This document shows positions 44,010 to 52,909 of a DNA stretch of 64,000 nt, piece after piece. The DNA comes from SAR202 cluster bacterium (GTDB lineage: Bacteria; Chloroflexota; Dehalococcoidia; Lucifugimonadales; UBA2962): assembly GCA_022447925.1 (NCBI GenBank), contig JAKUTS010000006.1, positions 39,392-103,391 of the forward strand. Direction: 5' to 3'. The notes under the pieces were generated by a model. It did not search any database. It saw nothing but the letters and a program-made list of their open reading frames with translations, and was not told the DNA's origin. Position 1 is the first letter of the stretch, and every line of letters starts with the position of its first letter. The translations under genes and the position numbers were made by a program.

Positions 44010-44056
44010 TACGAGTTTCGTTAATAATACGAGTTTGATCAATAATAGTGGTTATC
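44005..44056. repeat. 18-bp tandem repeat at the end of the AIR-synthase-like gene
   Basis: Units starting at 44005, 44023 and 44041 begin AATAATACGAGTTT, AATAATACGAGTTT and the diverged AATAATAGTGGTTA, with an exact 18-base period. The first unit contains the stop codon (44007-44009). This looks like slipped-strand duplication in the spacer before the nuo operon. Confidence 0.6.
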
Positions 44057-44161
44057 AATCTAGAAATAAAAACGTTAAAATATTAATATAAGATTAACCT
44101 ACTAATCACAACATTTTCTCGGTTAGTTATGTGGTTAAAACCCTTAATATAGGTGGTTTTC

Positions 44162-44530
44162 TTGCCCGAAGGGTACGATGTAAACTGGATAGTTGTTATT
44201 ATGCTGCCCATAATGGGCGCTTTATTAATTGGAGCACTATTCTGTGTATCAAAATTTATAGCTCCTAAGCGTTTTTCAAAAGTCAAAGATGAACCCTATG
44301 AATGCGGCATACCTCCCGAGCCATTTAGATGGTCTCAAATTAGAATTCGATATTATATTTTTGCCATTCTATTTATAATCTTCGATATAGAAGCAGTATT
44401 TTTGTTCCCATGGGCCATAATATATCTAAAATCCGGATCAATGATTTTCTATGAAATGCTGATATTTATTGGGATTCTATTTTTTGGCATTATCTACAGT
44501 TGGCGCAAAGGAGTATTGCAATGGAGATAA
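44162..44530 (+). CDS. nuoA: NADH-quinone oxidoreductase subunit A
   Basis: Membrane subunit of complex I, about 122 residues with three transmembrane helices. The diagnostic loop [13 protein letters not shown] carries the Cys found in bacterial NuoA, followed by [23 protein letters not shown] favour the TTG at 44162, five bases after AGGTGG; GTG at 44153 overlaps that element. The stop overlaps nuoB. First gene of an 11-gene nuo operon. Confidence 0.93.
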   Translation: MPEGYDVNWIVVIMLPIMGALLIGALFCVSKFIAPKRFSKVKDEPYECGIPPEPFRWSQIRIRYYIFAILFIIFDIEAVFLFPWAIIYLKSGSMIFYEMLIFIGILFFGIIYSWRKGVLQWR

Positions 44531-45114
44531 ACCAAGACAAATATGCAAACCTAACCACCGGTTATGATAATGCCGCCACAGAAAATGGAAACATAACTGC
44601 CGAAAGTGTATTTGAGCAAGTATTACCAAATGTGGTTGCTGCAAAGTCTAATGAACTATTTGCACTGGCCAGAAAATCATCTTTGTGGACATTGTCATTT
44701 GGGCTTGCATGTTGCGCAATAGAAATGATGTCCGCCCATATGTCTCATCATGATATTGACCGCTTCGGTATAGTGACTTGGCCATCTCCTCGGCAATCTG
44801 ATGTCATGATCGTAGCAGGAACTGTGGTGAAAAAGATGGCAGACCCAATAAAACGCCTATATGAACAAATGCCTGATCCTAAATGGGTGATTGCAATGGG
44901 GGCATGTGCAACTAATGGTGGCCCCTACTACAGGTCCTATTCTGTGGTCATGGGAGTTGATCATTTAATACCGGTGGATGTTTATGTACCCGGATGTCCC
45001 CCAAGGCCAGAAGCACTAATGTACGGCATAATGGAGTTACAAGACAAAATTTCTTTAGACGCTAAAAACCGCGACAATTTAATAAATAAAAAGCAGCCTG
45101 ACAATGAAAAATGA
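44521..45114 (+). CDS. nuoB: NADH-quinone oxidoreductase subunit B (N2 cluster)
   Basis: Peripheral-arm subunit binding the terminal [4Fe-4S] cluster N2; 197 residues from the ATG at 44521, seven bases after AAAGGAG. The N2 ligands appear as the tandem Cys in [10 protein letters not shown], the Cys in [12 protein letters not shown] and the Cys in [11 protein letters not shown]. About 40 N-terminal residues precede the conserved core. Overlaps nuoA by ten bases. Confidence 0.96.
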   Translation: MEINQDKYANLTTGYDNAATENGNITAESVFEQVLPNVVAAKSNELFALARKSSLWTLSFGLACCAIEMMSAHMSHHDIDRFGIVTWPSPRQSDVMIVAGTVVKKMADPIKRLYEQMPDPKWVIAMGACATNGGPYYRSYSVVMGVDHLIPVDVYVPGCPPRPEALMYGIMELQDKISLDAKNRDNLINKKQPDNEK

Positions 45115-45165
45115 ATCTAGATTAGATATATTGAACGCCCTTCACTGCATACCTTTGCCATAACA

Positions 45166-45660
45166 ATGAAAGGCCAAGCGAATGAAAACATCGCACTAAG
45201 CGAAGCAACTCTAAAGCTTTCAGAACTTCTGCCTTCTATTTTGAATGAACCGAAAGTCGAATATGGAACCAAAATTGATGAATTGGTTTTAAAAGCGCCC
45301 AAAGAACTTATACAGACAATATGTAAAACCCTACAAATAAATAATGATCTATTCTTTGACTACCTAAGATGTCTTTCTGTCGTCGATTATGAAGACTTTC
45401 TTGAAATTAATTATCATCTTTTCTCATATACCAAACGACATAAAATGGTGTTAAAGTGCGAACTTAGTCCGAATCAGCCTTCTATATCATCGGTTTCCAA
45501 TATTTGGAAAGCAGCTAATTGGTTTGAAAGAGAAGCTCATGATCTTTTTGGAGTCGTATTTGAAGAGCATCCAAGTTTAGATAGATTGCTTTTACCGGAT
45601 GATTTTGACGGCAACCCTGGTTTAAAGTCATATCCTCTACACGAATACAAGGAGTGGTGA
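45166..45660 (+). CDS. nuoC: NADH-quinone oxidoreductase subunit C
   Basis: 30-kDa-type peripheral-arm subunit, 164 residues. The C-terminal signature ANWFEREAHDLFGVVFEEHP and LLLPDDFDGNP..YPLHEYKEW are the standard NuoC end. It is a separate protein, not fused to NuoD as in E. coli. Co-directional between nuoB and nuoD. Confidence 0.94.
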   Translation: MKGQANENIALSEATLKLSELLPSILNEPKVEYGTKIDELVLKAPKELIQTICKTLQINNDLFFDYLRCLSVVDYEDFLEINYHLFSYTKRHKMVLKCELSPNQPSISSVSNIWKAANWFEREAHDLFGVVFEEHPSLDRLLLPDDFDGNPGLKSYPLHEYKEW

Positions 45661-45726
45661 TCCATCAATTGCAAACAGAAATAAGTTTTTTAAAGACTAA
45701 AATGACAATTGGAATTATAAATAACT

Positions 45727-46851
45727 TTGGAAATTAATAAAAAAGTTAATGAATCAGGGTCGATGGTAGATATGTTAATCAACATGGGCCCCCAACACCC
45801 AAGCACTCATGGTGTATTTCGTCTAGTCTTACAGTTAGATGGTGAATTGATTGTTGATGCTGAACCCCATATTGGTTATCTGCATCGTGGCTCGGAAAAA
45901 TTATGCGAGTCAGAAAGTTACTCACAAGTGGTAACCCTGTTTGACAGACTAGATTATGTTGCTAACTTAAATAGCGAATTGGCATTCTGTATGGCCGCAG
46001 AAAAATTACTGGAATTGGAGATCCCAGATCGTGCTTGGTATATCAGAACAATTCTATGTGAACTAAACCGCATAGCCAGCCATATGTTATTTTATGGAGT
46101 TTATGGGCTAGATGCAGGCGCTATGACTCCCGTGCTATACGGATTTAGAGAAAGGGAAAGGATTCAATCTCTATTTGAACAAGTTACTGGCGCAAGAATG
46201 ATGCATAACTACATTAGGATAGGAGGCGTAAAAGAAGATTTGCCTCCTGAATTTGAAGATAAATTGTATTCCGTTGTTAATGAATTAGATAGAGCGATTG
46301 AAGAATGTGATGAATTGTTAACCCAAAACGAAACATTTTTAGCTAGAACTAAAAATGTCAGCTGTTTATCTATAGAAGATGCTGTCAATTTTGGTGTGAC
46401 GGGTCCTATTTTAAGATCAACTGGGCTAATTGAAGACGTGAGAATATCTGAGCCATACGGGATATATGATAGATTTGATTTTGGAATACCTATTGGCAGC
46501 ACAGGTGACTGTTGGGATCGATATTACGTACGTATGCAGGAAATGCGAGAATCTTTATCCATTGTTAAACAGGCGATGAAACAGATGGAGCCTGGCGAAG
46601 TTCAAGCTAAAATGAGAAGAATAGTCAGGCCACCAGAAGGAGAATGTTTTGTCAGAACTGAATCCCCTCGAGGCGATTTAGGAGTCTTTCTAGTAAGTGA
46701 TGGTAGCCAAAACCCCTATAGAGTTAAAGTGAGAGCTCCATCTTTTGCAAACTTGCAAGCTATAAAACATATGTTAGAGGGTGTTTATGTTGCAGATGCA
46801 GTAGTGATTTTAGGCTCATTAGACATCGTATTAGGAGAAGTTGACCGATGA
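45727..46851 (+). CDS. nuoD: NADH-quinone oxidoreductase subunit D
   Basis: 49-kDa subunit forming the quinone-binding site with NuoB; 374 residues. It has MGPQHPSTHGVFRL near the N-terminus, IGYLHRGSEKL, and the C-terminal VVILGSLDIVLGEVDR ending in the conserved Asp-Arg. The start is TTG at 45727 with a poor ribosome binding site; ATG at 45763 would still keep the core. Its stop overlaps the nuoH ATG (ATGA). Confidence 0.95.
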   Translation: MEINKKVNESGSMVDMLINMGPQHPSTHGVFRLVLQLDGELIVDAEPHIGYLHRGSEKLCESESYSQVVTLFDRLDYVANLNSELAFCMAAEKLLELEIPDRAWYIRTILCELNRIASHMLFYGVYGLDAGAMTPVLYGFRERERIQSLFEQVTGARMMHNYIRIGGVKEDLPPEFEDKLYSVVNELDRAIEECDELLTQNETFLARTKNVSCLSIEDAVNFGVTGPILRSTGLIEDVRISEPYGIYDRFDFGIPIGSTGDCWDRYYVRMQEMRESLSIVKQAMKQMEPGEVQAKMRRIVRPPEGECFVRTESPRGDLGVFLVSDGSQNPYRVKVRAPSFANLQAIKHMLEGVYVADAVVILGSLDIVLGEVDR

Positions 46852-47999
46852 CCTGGGCGAATCTAGGCTTCTATGTTCTCGGGGCTATTGGGTTAATCAT
46901 ATTCTTATCATTAACTGTGATGGTTCTAACTTGGATTGAGCGTAAATTTCTAGCTCGTATACAGCAAAGAATGGGGCCCATGAGAGTAGGCCCTCACGGC
47001 CTGTTGCAACCCATTGCAGACGTAATAAAATTAATCAGCAAAGAAGATATTCTTCCCAGCTGGGCTGATAAGCCAATATATTGGATTGCTCCGCTAGCAA
47101 TTTTTGTCCCTGCAATAGCAATATGGGTAACAATTCCCTTCTCAGAATCTCTGGTGCTGCAAAATTTAGACTTGGGCCTGTTTTATATAGCAGCAATATC
47201 TGTATTATCTGTATTAGGTTTGGTAATGGCAGGCTGGGGATCAGCAAATAAGTATTCGATGTTAGGTGGACTCAGGGCTGTTGGACAATTGATCAGTTAT
47301 GAAATTCCATTTATTATGGCAATACTTGGCGTCGCCATGTTAAGTCAGTCATTGAGTCTCATAGATATAATAAATGACCAATCAAAAATAGCGAATATAA
47401 TTGTGCAGCCAATAGGGTTCTTGATTTTTCTTGCTGCTGGTCTCGCCGAATTGGGACGAACCCCATTTGATATACATCATGCAGAATCTGAAGTGGTTGG
47501 AGGTCCTTTTGTTGAATATAGCGGAGCACATTGGGCAATCATCCAACTTGCTGAATATGTAAATACATTCGCTATTGCAGCTTTAATAGCAGTCATGTTT
47601 CTGGGTGGATGGAGTTGGCCTTCTATGCCATTTAATGGAATCCCCCATCATTTACTGTCTGTAATATGGTTCTTGGTAAAAATATATGCAGTGATCTTAC
47701 TAATATTTTGGATCAGAGGAACCTATCCTAGGCTAAGAATAGATCAACTAATGTCATTTGGGTGGAAAGTTTTAGTTCCAGTATCATTTATTAATATAGT
47801 TTTTACAGGGTTCGTCCGTTTCTACAACCTTCATTGGTCAATACTGACGATTGTATCTTTGATCACCATTGGAATTATCTTTTATCTAATATATAAAGCA
47901 CCGCAGCAATCTCGTGAAACAAATTCTATAAGAATTGTGGCCGCAAAAGATGCAGTCAACAACCCACCAGAAAACTATGGAGACGTAAATGTTAGGTAG
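46848..47999 (+). CDS. nuoH: NADH-quinone oxidoreductase subunit H
   Basis: Membrane subunit lining the quinone cavity, 383 residues with about eight helices. Hallmarks are ERKFLARIQQRMGPMRVGPHG, LQPIADVIKLISKED, LGGLRAVGQLISYEIP, GLAELGRTPFDIHHAESE, and RGTYPRLRIDQLMSFGWK. It overlaps nuoD by four bases and nuoI by eleven. The order D-H skips nuoE, F and G. Confidence 0.96.
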   Translation: MTWANLGFYVLGAIGLIIFLSLTVMVLTWIERKFLARIQQRMGPMRVGPHGLLQPIADVIKLISKEDILPSWADKPIYWIAPLAIFVPAIAIWVTIPFSESLVLQNLDLGLFYIAAISVLSVLGLVMAGWGSANKYSMLGGLRAVGQLISYEIPFIMAILGVAMLSQSLSLIDIINDQSKIANIIVQPIGFLIFLAAGLAELGRTPFDIHHAESEVVGGPFVEYSGAHWAIIQLAEYVNTFAIAALIAVMFLGGWSWPSMPFNGIPHHLLSVIWFLVKIYAVILLIFWIRGTYPRLRIDQLMSFGWKVLVPVSFINIVFTGFVRFYNLHWSILTIVSLITIGIIFYLIYKAPQQSRETNSIRIVAAKDAVNNPPENYGDVNVR

Positions 48000-48543
48000 T
48001 ATCAAAGGACTAAAAGTTACCTTAGCAACTATGATGCGCAAACCGGTCACAGCACAATACCCAATTCCTTCTAAGCGATTGGATATAGAAAAACGTTTCA
48101 TGGGTTTTCCTGCATTACTATGGGATGACTCTAATAGCGAACCTTACTGCACCGGCTGTATGGTTTGTGTACGGGAATGTCCTACTCAGTGTATGAGCGC
48201 CACCATGACAGATAACGATAAGTTTTCTGAAGAAAAATCGACTAGAAAAAAAATTATTGAGTCGTTCGAAATTAACCTTTCTAGATGTATAGTTTGCGGT
48301 ATTTGTGTGGATGTGTGTAATTTTGATGCAATTGAAATGAGCCATGAACACGAGTTAAGTAAATTCCAACGCAATGCCAATCGAGCTAACCTGGAATCTT
48401 TACTAGATATGGGCAAAGCATTTCAGGCAAAAATCGGTTGGAAGCCTGTTCAAGTAAAAAACATAGGAGATCCGGTTCTTAGAGAAAAACTTCAAGCTGA
48501 AGCTAAAGCTAAATTAGATGCAAAAATGGAGGATTCATCCTGA
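47989..48543 (+). CDS. nuoI: NADH-quinone oxidoreductase subunit I (two [4Fe-4S])
   Basis: TYKY-type ferredoxin subunit, 184 residues. Two cluster motifs are complete: CTGCMVCVRECP (N6a) and CIVCGICVDVCN (N6b). The charged Lys/Ala-rich C-terminus is not diagnostic. In complexes lacking NuoEFG, this subunit is the likely landing site for the external electron donor such as ferredoxin; that is inference from other lineages. It overlaps nuoH, and its stop overlaps nuoJ. Confidence 0.95.
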   Translation: MLGSIKGLKVTLATMMRKPVTAQYPIPSKRLDIEKRFMGFPALLWDDSNSEPYCTGCMVCVRECPTQCMSATMTDNDKFSEEKSTRKKIIESFEINLSRCIVCGICVDVCNFDAIEMSHEHELSKFQRNANRANLESLLDMGKAFQAKIGWKPVQVKNIGDPVLREKLQAEAKAKLDAKMEDSS

Positions 48544-49040
48544 TGACTTCATTGGTGATTTTCTATTTGGCTAGTTGCGTTGTAATCGGTGGCGGATTAA
48601 CCGTTGTATTGTCCAGAAATATTGTTTATGCAGCTTTTGGACTTATTGCGTCACTATCTGGCGTTGCTGGAATATTTATCCTTTCTTTTGCCCCATTTCT
48701 TGCATTGGTTCAAATCTTAATATACGGCGGAGCAATAGTAATTGTGATTATATTTGCTTTGATGTTAACCAAACTTGAAGATTTTCGAACACTTTCAGAT
48801 CACAAACATTGGCCAATAGCTCTTGTCTCTTCATTATTGACCATGGGAATAATAATCGCTGCTGCTTTGTACACGCCAACAAACCTAGTGTCTCGACGCG
48901 GAGTAGATCTTTCTAAACTTGCAGACGAACTTTTTTCAAAGTGGGCCATTCCTTTTGAAATGGCTTCCTTAGTTTTATTAATTGCCCTGATGGGTGGAGT
49001 AATAATGGTTCGTAAAACAGATTCGAAGGACGATAAATGA
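48543..49040 (+). CDS. nuoJ: NADH-quinone oxidoreductase subunit J
   Basis: Membrane subunit of 165 residues with five helices. It opens with a hydrophobic helix and GGGLTVVLSRNIVYAAFGLI; the third helix contains FLALVQILIYGGAIVIVIIF with the conserved Tyr-Gly-Gly. The C-terminus ends ALMGGVIMVRK. Overlaps nuoI by one base and nuoK by four. Confidence 0.94.
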   Translation: MTSLVIFYLASCVVIGGGLTVVLSRNIVYAAFGLIASLSGVAGIFILSFAPFLALVQILIYGGAIVIVIIFALMLTKLEDFRTLSDHKHWPIALVSSLLTMGIIIAAALYTPTNLVSRRGVDLSKLADELFSKWAIPFEMASLVLLIALMGGVIMVRKTDSKDDK

Positions 49041-49354
49041 TCGAATTAACACATTTTCAAGTACTTAGCGGAGTACTTTTTGCTATAGGGCTATATGGTG
49101 TTCTTGCCCGCAGAAATGCGATCTTAGTATTGATGTCAATTGAATTAATGTTAAACGCTGTAAATATTAACTTAATCGGCTATTCAATCTTCATGAACGC
49201 AAGTGAATCTCACAGAGCTCTGGGGCATGTATTAATTATATTTGTTATCACTATTGCGGCTGCAGAGTTAGCTTTAGCCATAGCAATAATATTGAGACTA
49301 TATCGTAACAAATCATCTATAAATACGGATGATATTAATATTATGAAATGGTGA
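49037..49354 (+). CDS. nuoK: NADH-quinone oxidoreductase subunit K
   Basis: Three-helix Mrp-like small membrane subunit, 105 residues. LFAIGLYGVLARRNAILVLMSIELMLNAVNIN includes the conserved Glu of helix 2, and the AAAELALAIAI segment carries the Glu of helix 3; both Glu belong to the proton path. Overlaps nuoJ by four bases. Confidence 0.95.
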   Translation: MIELTHFQVLSGVLFAIGLYGVLARRNAILVLMSIELMLNAVNINLIGYSIFMNASESHRALGHVLIIFVITIAAAELALAIAIILRLYRNKSSINTDDINIMKW

Positions 49355-49426
49355 TGGGGATAAGGAGATTTCAGATTAATAAAATAATCGTGAATTCAAA
49401 TCTTAGTAATAATTTAAAAGGTAGTA

Positions 49427-51331
49427 ATGGACTCAAGTAACACAATTGGATTACACGCTGCGTGGATAATACCTCTACTAAGTGCAATTGCATTCTTAAT
49501 CATAGTATTTTCTATGCGAATAGTTGGTTTTTTCTATTCGGACAGAAAAAAGCTCGCCATGTTGGCACCGATATTTTCTATTACTGCTATCTTGACCGGA
49601 TTCATTTTATTTTGGCTAGTACTTTTAGATGTGCTTAATTTCGGCGGCGGTTCTATTTCGATGAATTGGTTAGTAGTAGGCCTAACTGAAATTCGCTGGG
49701 GAATATTTGTAGATAAGATTTCCGTTGCCATGCTTGGCCTTGTTACATTTATTTCCCTATTAGTACAAGTTTATTCTATCGTATATATGAAGGGTGACCG
49801 ACATTTCGAATGGTATTTCGCAATACATGCACTTTTTGTAGCTGCAATGCTAACACTCATATTAGCTGACAACTTATTATTTCTATACTTTGCTTGGGAA
49901 TTAGTGGGCCTTGGATCGTATCTATTGATTGGATTCTGGTGGGAAAAACGTTCAGCAGCTGAAGCGGCTAAAAAGGCTTTCATAACTACCAGAATCGGTG
50001 ACGTTTGCTTGCTTATTGGCATAATTCTTTTATTTAAAGCAACAGGCACTTTTAATATATCAACAATTTTTCATATAGCTGAGTCTGGCGGAATTAGTGA
50101 TTCAATATTAAATAGCTCTATCTTATTAATTTTTATCGGAGCGATGGGTAAATCAGCACAATTCCCTTTTCATGTATGGCTACCAGACGCCATGGAAGGG
50201 CCTACTCCGGTATCCGCATTAATTCACGCTGCCACTATGGTTGCAGCTGGAGTATATTTGGTAGCTAGGATGATGCCAATTTTTGAACTTGCTCCGGAAA
50301 TAATGCTCATAGTAATGATAATAGGTCTAATCACTTTTATTTTTGCAGGATCAATGGCTTTAGTAATGAGTGACATTAAAAGAGTTCTAGCTTACTCAAC
50401 TATAAGTCATTTAGGATTAATGATGTTATGTTTGGGAGTCGGAGGAGTAGCAGCTGCAATATTTCACCTCATTGTGCACGGTATCGCTAAAGCCTTATTG
50501 TTCCTTGGTGCGGGTTCTGTAATGCACTCTACAGCTAATGAAACAAATATTTGGAAAATGGGTGGACTAAGGCATCGTATGCCAATTACAGCCATAACAT
50601 TCTTTATTGGAGCAGCATCTCTGGCCGGTTTGCCACCACTAGCCGGATTTTTTTCCAAAGACGAGCTACTATTATCTGTCCTTCATGATGGTCAATATAT
50701 AGTTTTGGCAATCACTCTTTTAGGTGTGTTTTTGAGTGCTTTATATATGGCAAGAATTGCTATAGTCCCATTCTTAGGTTCGACTCCAAAACATTTAGCT
50801 AAGAGCCATGAAAGTAGTGTGATAATGTGGGTGCCCCTAGTCATATTAGCAATTCTTTCTGCCGGAGTCGGCTTTTTGATATTGCCACTAAGTTCAACTT
50901 ATCCCGGTTGGGCTGAATTCATTGATCCTGCACATCACTTTGAACTTAAACCATGGCTAATGATCTTATCAATAATCTTAGCATTAGCTGCTTTAATTTT
51001 AGGATGGTCTGTTTATTTAAGAAAATCAGTTTCAGCAAAACAAATTAGTCAGTTTGCTCCTTATCTTTATAAAACGATCCTAAATAAATATTATGTCGAT
51101 GATTTTTATCAATTGGTTATCGATAAATGCATATTGGCTTTCGGAGGTTTAGTTGCGCTATTTGATCGCGTCATAATTAACGATAAAGCAGTTGATGGCT
51201 CAGCAATATCTGTATATATGTCAGCTCTTAAGACTCGCGTTTTACAGACTGGTTATCTTTTTACTTATGGTGCCGCTATGGTTTTAGGAGCATGCGGACT
51301 AGCTATATTATGGTGGATATTACTTGATTGA
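49427..51331 (+). CDS. nuoL: NADH-quinone oxidoreductase subunit L
   Basis: Antiporter-like proton-pumping subunit with the long lateral helix, 634 residues. Key segments are FAWELVGLGSYLLIGFWWEK (Glu of helix 5), MGKSAQFPFHVWLPDAMEGPTPVSALIHAATMVAAG, SDIKRVLAYSTISHLGLM and the discontinuous helix around GLPPLAGFFSKDE. The C-terminal lateral helix region follows SVSAKQISQF. It lies 72 bases after nuoK. Confidence 0.96.
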   Translation: MDSSNTIGLHAAWIIPLLSAIAFLIIVFSMRIVGFFYSDRKKLAMLAPIFSITAILTGFILFWLVLLDVLNFGGGSISMNWLVVGLTEIRWGIFVDKISVAMLGLVTFISLLVQVYSIVYMKGDRHFEWYFAIHALFVAAMLTLILADNLLFLYFAWELVGLGSYLLIGFWWEKRSAAEAAKKAFITTRIGDVCLLIGIILLFKATGTFNISTIFHIAESGGISDSILNSSILLIFIGAMGKSAQFPFHVWLPDAMEGPTPVSALIHAATMVAAGVYLVARMMPIFELAPEIMLIVMIIGLITFIFAGSMALVMSDIKRVLAYSTISHLGLMMLCLGVGGVAAAIFHLIVHGIAKALLFLGAGSVMHSTANETNIWKMGGLRHRMPITAITFFIGAASLAGLPPLAGFFSKDELLLSVLHDGQYIVLAITLLGVFLSALYMARIAIVPFLGSTPKHLAKSHESSVIMWVPLVILAILSAGVGFLILPLSSTYPGWAEFIDPAHHFELKPWLMILSIILALAALILGWSVYLRKSVSAKQISQFAPYLYKTILNKYYVDDFYQLVIDKCILAFGGLVALFDRVIINDKAVDGSAISVYMSALKTRVLQTGYLFTYGAAMVLGACGLAILWWILLD

Positions 51332-51355
51332 TATATTTCTAATGGCTAATAATTT

Positions 51356-52909
51356 ATGAATACATTTGAATCTTGGCTGTTGTTTATAATAATTATGATT
51401 CCTCTAATTGGGGCGGCATTGTTTATACTTATGCCAAAAGACCAAAAAGATTTGATTCAATGGTTGGCTACTGTTCTTGGTCTTATAACAATGGTTCTTT
51501 CCATATACTCTTTTGCAGCCTACAGCCATAATGACGGAGGATTTCAATTTGCAAATAGTTGGATTTGGCTCGAGCTTCCAGCTAATCCTATAATTGGACA
51601 ACAGGCTATTCAGCTAAGCTTGGGAATAGACGGAATATCTGCCCCAATGATAATGCTGACTGGAATTGTCATGTTCACAGGCATTCTTGCTTCTAAATCT
51701 ATATCTGATAGGCCTAAGGAATTTTTTGTACTCTTTTTTCTATTAATTTCTGGAGTCTTTGGCGTATTTGCTTCATTGGATCTATTTTTCTTGTTCTTTT
51801 TCTATGAACTTAGTGTGTTACCAATGTACCTCCTAATCGGAATATGGGGAAGCAGCACCGATTTTAAAACATTTATTCGCACTAAAGAATATGGCGCAAT
51901 GAAGTTAATGCTTTATCTAGTTGCAGGTAGCGTTTTAATATGGATATCTATATTAGCTATATTTGCTGAAGCTGGATTGGGAACATTCATGATCCCTGCT
52001 TTAGCAGGAATAGATTTTACAACTACCTTCCAATTGATAATTTTCCCTCTAGTTGCACTAGGATTTGGTATTTTGGCTGGATTATGGCCATTTCATACAT
52101 GGTCCCCAGATGGACACGTAGCAGCACCGACTGCAGTGAGCATGGTTCATGCTGGTGTATTAATGAAACTAGGCGCCTATGGAATTATTCGAGTCGGAAT
52201 GTTCCTTTTACCTGAGGGGGCAGAGCAGTGGGCGCCAGTTCTATTAGGACTAGGCACCGTTAATGTTATTTATGGGGCATTATCCGCACTCGGACAGAGA
52301 GATTTGAAATATGTAATTGGTTATTCATCGGTTAGCCATATGGGGTACGTTCTCATGGGCATAGCAACTCTAAATGTCATAGGTCTATCTGGAGCAGTAT
52401 TACAGATGTTTTCTCATGGAATTATGACAGCACTATTTTTCGTAGTGGTTGGTGTGATTTATGAACGAACTCATACTCGTGATATTGGTGTTTTAGAAGG
52501 AATAGCTAAAAAGATGGGCTGGGTGTCTGTTCTATTTGTAATCGCCGGTTTAACTTCCTTAGGACTACCTGGACTCTCTGGGTTTGTAGCTGAGTTATTG
52601 GTGTTTATTGGATTATTCCAAACATATCCAATTCTCGGTATGTTGGGAATAATCGGAGCAGGAATTACCGCTATATATATATTACGCCTCGTTGCAAAAG
52701 TGTTCTTTGGAAAACTAAATGAAGATATATGGAATAATTTGCTCGATAGCAAGTTCTCCAAACAACCGGATTCTAATTATTGGGAGCGGACTTCCTCTGT
52801 AGTTTTGGCAATTACAATCTTAGTAGTTGGTTTATTCCCCTTCCCTTTCATAGAAGTAATTGATACCGGGGTGAACGAAATCTTGGAAGCTATGGCAGGA
52901 TCATTATGA
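51356..52909 (+). CDS. nuoM: NADH-quinone oxidoreductase subunit M
   Basis: Antiporter-like pump subunit, 517 residues. It shows FLFFFYELSVLPMYLLIGIWG (conserved Glu), LAGLWPFHTWSPDGHVAAPTAVSMVHAGVLMKLGAYG, KYVIGYSSVSHMGYVLMG, and GLPGLSGFVAELLVFIG. Its ATG lies 24 bases after nuoL, and its stop overlaps nuoN by four bases. Confidence 0.96.
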   Translation: MNTFESWLLFIIIMIPLIGAALFILMPKDQKDLIQWLATVLGLITMVLSIYSFAAYSHNDGGFQFANSWIWLELPANPIIGQQAIQLSLGIDGISAPMIMLTGIVMFTGILASKSISDRPKEFFVLFFLLISGVFGVFASLDLFFLFFFYELSVLPMYLLIGIWGSSTDFKTFIRTKEYGAMKLMLYLVAGSVLIWISILAIFAEAGLGTFMIPALAGIDFTTTFQLIIFPLVALGFGILAGLWPFHTWSPDGHVAAPTAVSMVHAGVLMKLGAYGIIRVGMFLLPEGAEQWAPVLLGLGTVNVIYGALSALGQRDLKYVIGYSSVSHMGYVLMGIATLNVIGLSGAVLQMFSHGIMTALFFVVVGVIYERTHTRDIGVLEGIAKKMGWVSVLFVIAGLTSLGLPGLSGFVAELLVFIGLFQTYPILGMLGIIGAGITAIYILRLVAKVFFGKLNEDIWNNLLDSKFSKQPDSNYWERTSSVVLAITILVVGLFPFPFIEVIDTGVNEILEAMAGSL

